From NCBI RefSeq assembly GCF_035046485.1, contig NC_085137.1, forward strand, positions 4,317,977 through 4,381,976: a DNA stretch of 64,000 nt, read 5' to 3'. This DNA comes from Aedes albopictus. Taxonomy: Eukaryota; Arthropoda; Insecta; Diptera; Culicidae. Under the pieces are notes generated by a model that was not told where the DNA came from, did not search any database, and saw only the letters and a program-made list of their open reading frames with translations. Below are positions 59,700-64,000 of the stretch, piece after piece. The number at the start of each line of letters is the position of its first letter. Position 1 is the stretch's first letter. The position numbers and the translations under genes were made by a program.

Positions 59700-62060
59700 A
59701 GTCTCTAATGTAGTATGAGCCTATTTTCTAGTTGACCGTTCCTCAGGTTATTAAAAAAGCCGTGATGTGATGTGTCGCATGGTACATTTGGTTACTTTCC
59801 GAAACAGGTTCTCCCAAATATAGTCTGAGGCAATATCATTGCTAACGTACATCAGGTTACCTAAAAACACCACGATTTGATTTATCTTATGCATGGGTAC
59901 AAATCACTTTTACATTTGACCACTTCCAGTGGGACACCCAGAACGACACCCGGTTGTCTAAAATATGGTCTGAGGCTATGTTCTTACGAATCGATCATCG
60001 TGTTATCAAAAAAGGGTCTCCAGTTGGCCTAGTGGTTAAGGCTATGAATCGCCAATCCGGAAACGGCGGGTTTGATTCCCGTTCCGGTCGGGAACATTTT
60101 CTCGACTTCCTGAGCATAGTGTATCATTGAACTTGCCTCACAATATACAAATTCATGCAATGGCGGGCAAAGAAAACCCTTCAATTATTAACTGTGGAAG
60201 TGCTCTAAAGAACACTAAGTAGAAGAGAGGCAGGCCAAGTTCCAATGCGAACGTCGAGCTATAAAGAAGAAGAAGAAGTTATCAAAAAAGCTGCCATTTG
60301 ATGTACTGTCAAAACCCGCGTATTCATCACTCTTTAATAAGACACTTTTTAACTTGTACCCCGCTCATTCAAAATTTGTTGAATTAAAAAAATGATCAAA
60401 TGTCACAGTGCAATCACTGTAAATACGAATGATTCGATATTGTGATGTTACTTACACCCGCAGCGGCTCCTCGTGCAGCTGCTACTTCCGAAAGTTCTAA
60501 TTTGGTGCATTCCGACACCTGATCCGTTTGGTGATCAACCGCAGTGAACTTCGGAAGCCAACAATCGTAAAATGTACATGCTATCAATTCGTACCACCAC
60601 AATATCTGTAAGATTTGTGTTCAAAAACAAATCATACAATCTAAACAAAACTAAAATAGAGTTAGTTTATCGAATTGAAAGTTTACACAGGTAATTTGAC
60701 AGCAATCATTGTCGTGGTTTTATGGTACGACACGCATGGATTTGATTCAATTTCACATTTACAACTTTCGGTTCACATTATACCACTTACCGATTGTCCC
60801 TGATGTGTTCTTAGACTAGTTTCATGCAAATTATTTATCAGTTCTCCTAAAAAGTCGCAAATTGATGTAATGCATGTATGGGTTTGGTTCATTCGTGCAT
60901 TTCGCCAGTTCCGGCGAGGCACTCGAATCTGGTTCCGGAACACTACTGACCTGAGACTATTTTCTTGCTGACCGTTCTTCGCGTTATCGAAGAAGCCGTT
61001 ATTTAGTGTGCTGCGTGTATGCGTTTGGTTTTTTTTTTACATTTGACCACTTCCGTCGGGGCACCTGGAACCGGTTTCGGCACACTATTGGTTTTCCAAA
61101 GTATGGTCTATGATTTTTTTTGTTAACCGTTCATCAGCTTACCTAAAAAGTCATTAAATGTGTCGAATTTATGGGTTTGGTTCTTCTTTACATTTGACCA
61201 CTTCCGATGGGACAACCGTAATCGGGTGCGGAACACTACCGGTTGTCCCCAATATGGCCGGAAACTTTTTTTTGTCAAATCAAGATGCCTTAAAATCCGC
61301 GATTTGATGTGTCGCTTGCATGGGTTTGGTTCCCTTTTATATTTAGCCATTTCCGGTGGGACACCCGGAACCGGTTCTGGATCACAACCGATTCAGATAT
61401 GTTCTGAAAATATTTTCCTGCTTACTGTTCATCAGGATATCAAAAAAGCCACGATTTGATATGTCCCTTGCGTGGGTTTAATTAACTTTTAAATTTTGCC
61501 ACCTCCGGCGGAATATCTGGAACCGGTTCCGATATGGTCTGAGAATGCTTTCCTGCTTACTGTTCATCAGGTTATCGAAAAAGCTGTGGTTTGATGTCAC
61601 ATGCATGGTTTTATTTCAATTTTATATTTGGCCACTTCCGACGGGACACCCGGAACCGGTTCCGGGACACAACCGGTTCAGATATGGTCTGAGAATATTA
61701 TCCTGCTTACTGTTCATCAGGATATCAAAAAAGCCACTATTTGATATGTCGCATGCATGGGTTTGGTTATCTTTAATACTTGGCCACTTCCGGCGGGACA
61801 CTTGCAACCGGTTCCGGAACACTACCGGTTCCGATATGGTCTAAGAATGTTTTCCTGCTTACTGTTCACCACGTTATTGAAAAAGCCGCGGTTTGATATG
61901 TCGCATGCACGGGTTTAGTTCACTTTTATGTTTGGTCACTTCCGGCGGGTCATCCGGAACCGGTTCCGGGACACTACCGGTTCAGATATGGTCTGAGACT
62001 ATTTTTCTGCTTACCATTCATCAAGTTATCGAAAATGCCGTAGTTTGATGTGCCGCATGG
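59700..62060 (+). repeat. Satellite-like tandem array, monomer about 150 bp
   Basis: Monomer landmarks in order: GATGTGTCGCATGCATGGG, TTTGGCCACTTCCGG, CGGAACCGGTTCCGG, ACTACCGGTTCAGATATGG, TATTTTCCTGCT and GTTATCGAAAAAGCCG. Successive starts at 61303, 61455, 61590, 61737, 61893 and 62042 are 135-156 bp apart. Confidence 0.85.
60015..60278 (+). mobile_element. Feilai-type tRNA-derived SINE
   Basis: It begins GGTCTCCAGTTGGCCTAG with A box TGGCCTAGTGGTTAAGG and B box GGGTTTGATTCCCG, and ends in AAGAAGAAGAAGAA. A perfect 13-bp duplication GTTATCAAAAAAG flanks it (60002-60014, 60279-60291) inside a 150-bp monomer, whose neighbours show the empty site. The family name comes from memory of Aedes SINEs. 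Confidence 0.85.
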
Positions 62061-62237
62061 ATGGGTTTGGATGGGATACCGGTCCGGAACACCTAAATGG
62101 CCATAACTCCGGAACGGCTGGACCGATCTGAACCATTTTCAATAGGAAACAATGGGACCAGATTCCGCGTCGAATGAACCATCGGTCAATAAAATCGGTT
62201 GAGGTTTACTGCCAAAAAGTGATGTGAGTTTTTTTGT

Positions 62238-62374
<137 letters not shown>

Positions 62375-62612
62375 TCACCTCAATTCGTCGAGCTGAGTCG
62401 ATTGGTATATAAGACTTGACCCCTCCGGAGGCTCTATCAAATTTTCGTTTTTGGAGTGAACATATAGCCTTTCGGTACACCTTGGTGTACGAGAAAGGCA
62501 AAAACTATCAAATTTCGAAAAATATCCAACAAAGTCATTTTGTATGGTGATCTGCATTATAGATCGACTTGTAAATCATGAATTAGATCGTTTTTGGAAG
62601 TGTTGCCATATT

Positions 62613-63893
62613 AAGGACTGTTCATTTTATAAAGAGGACACCTTATTTGTGTGATATCTTTTTTATTTTTCAATAAAATCATTATCGGTTTTTTGCATAA
62701 ATTTCCATAGCTATTCTACAGTGTAGCAAAAATATAACATTATACAAATTGTCCTTAGTTATGGAACTGAAGCGGTTTTCGTTAAAACTCAATAAAACCC
62801 CATTTCTCAAAATTCTACACAACTTTCCACATACATAACTTTAAAATTTTCATGAACTTTTCAATGTGTTGGGATCTAATACTATTCTTCTAAAGGTAGA
62901 GTGTAATAGTTGGTCAGTAATAATGCACCAAGCATTATACAGCTTGATATAGTGAGTTGCCTTGTTATCAATGAAATTGATAAAAAATACTTATTTAAAT
63001 CCAGTGATGCAATAACACAACGGAATCAGTTCAAAATTTGTCCCGTATAGAAAAGAATCGCATTCTAAATGATACCGAAGAAAAATATGCTTTAAAGTAC
63101 ATTCTTCATCATAAATTTAATACCTAGTGATGGCCATAATGAAAAATTGCATACTTTTTGCTCCATAAATGCAAGTTTTTGATTCTAGAGAAGCTTATTA
63201 TTATTTATTTTCAGCAAGGTCTGACCCTATGTGATTCTATACCTTATTTGAAAATAACTACATGTTTTAGTTTTTATTTTCGACATCATTGTTAAGTTGT
63301 ATTTTCAATAGAGTACATCGATATTTAGAAGAACCTTCAAAGAACGAAGCGGTTTTATCTCCGGTAACTGCCATGAAGCACAGTAACCAAGCCAACAATG
63401 CTATCAAGAAGCGGTTTTCTGCATTTGAAATTGCATTATTAGTACTTTCGACTAGATCCATTGAAAAAATTCAAAATTTAATATTTTTATACATTGTTGT
63501 TTAACAAATAAATTTTATTCTGAAAATCGAGTCCAACTTGTAACTTAAATATCTCAACAACCATTATTCCGATTAGGTTTATATTTTGCCAGAATATGTA
63601 TCACTCAAACTGCTGCAGCATGGCAAACACTTTTTTGCAATTAAAAACGATACACTGATGTTTTACAGAAATTTTGTGTTTATCTTTAGTTTTTGGGAAT
63701 TGAAAAATTGATCTCTCGAAACATTTTGCCACATTTCTATGAAGTTCAATAATTTTAACCCAATTTATTTATGGTTATTATCTGCTAATATAATGTACTG
63801 AACAACTAACCAAGGCTGCTCAAATTTGAACTACGCGTTTTCTTTTTATAGCCTTGCAAAGTTGTCCTCTTTATAAAATGAACAGTCCTTAAT
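62613..63893. mobile_element. TTAA-flanked TIR element
   Basis: TTAA|GGACTGTTCATTTTATAAAG at the left is mirrored by CTTTATAAAATGAACAGTCC|TTAA at the right, with about 28-bp inverted ends. The AT-rich 1.2-kb interior has only short frames. The TTAA target suggests piggyBac mobilisation. Confidence 0.7.
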
Positions 63894-64000
63894 TTTGCAT
63901 GCATCTCATATAAATATGTCATAATATTTTAAATGTTTCTCAATTGAGATTTGATGTAGTTATTTTTATCGGAAGTGTTTCAAAAGAATCTAATGAAAGT

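Overview
This window comes from an animal nuclear genome, most likely a culicine mosquito of the Aedes type. Introns are large, GT-AG and filled with transposon debris. There is a tRNA-derived SINE of the Feilai kind, degenerate non-LTR retrotransposon pieces, many MITEs, and long fields of 24-bp GGAATTCC-type minisatellite. The one protein-coding gene I can support is on the + strand: a class II NF-kappaB factor, the mosquito Dorsal orthologue (Rel1), which is the transcription factor of the Toll pathway.

Gene layout. By splice signals and reading phase, Rel1 runs from a tiny first coding exon (13304-13319) through exon 2 (14821-14886), across a 27.7-kb intron, to the Rel homology domain (42592-43011, 43070-43464, 43530-43608). 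From there two C-termini are possible. Splicing at 43608 joins small exons 45400-45465 (basic NLS) and 46873-46926 (IKTEP SUMO-type motif) to the last exon 52683-53302, giving a 571-aa Dorsal-A-like protein. Reading through the 43608 donor keeps the frame open to 45266, giving an 877-aa Dorsal-B-like protein with a proline-rich, partly polybasic tail. A second candidate first coding exon (42167-42467) ends in the same phase as exon 2 and would give a different N-terminus (644 aa with the short tail).

Regions. 1-13 kb upstream: non-LTR remnants (1-547, 4130-4860), a 500-N gap inside a 24-bp array (6500-6999), degenerate arrays, and a 3-kb fold-back element (10133-13148) ending about 155 bp before the Rel1 start codon. 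14.9-42.6 kb (intron 2): hairpin MITEs, AT-rich 24-bp arrays (16.4-20.5 kb), pogo-like MITEs, a 4.7-kb TIR element filled with the 24-bp array (32530-37210), and a palindromic element with a nested TTAA MITE (41261-42113) that stops 54 bp before the alternative start codon. 46.9-52.7 kb (intron 7): a fold-back element carrying another array, a tRNA-like sequence and a hAT-like MITE. 54.7-62.5 kb, downstream of the gene: copies of a dispersed element with an internal tandem repeat of about 150 bp. One copy is split by a 3.4-kb Transib-like palindromic element with a 5-bp target duplication, and another holds a Feilai-type SINE and a long CA microsatellite. The final 1.3 kb is a TTAA-flanked TIR element.

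Limits: no alignment or database search was possible. Exon joins rest on splice consensus, phase agreement and remembered family features. Transposon class names rest on terminal repeats and target duplications, not on transposase genes, none of which I can see intact.
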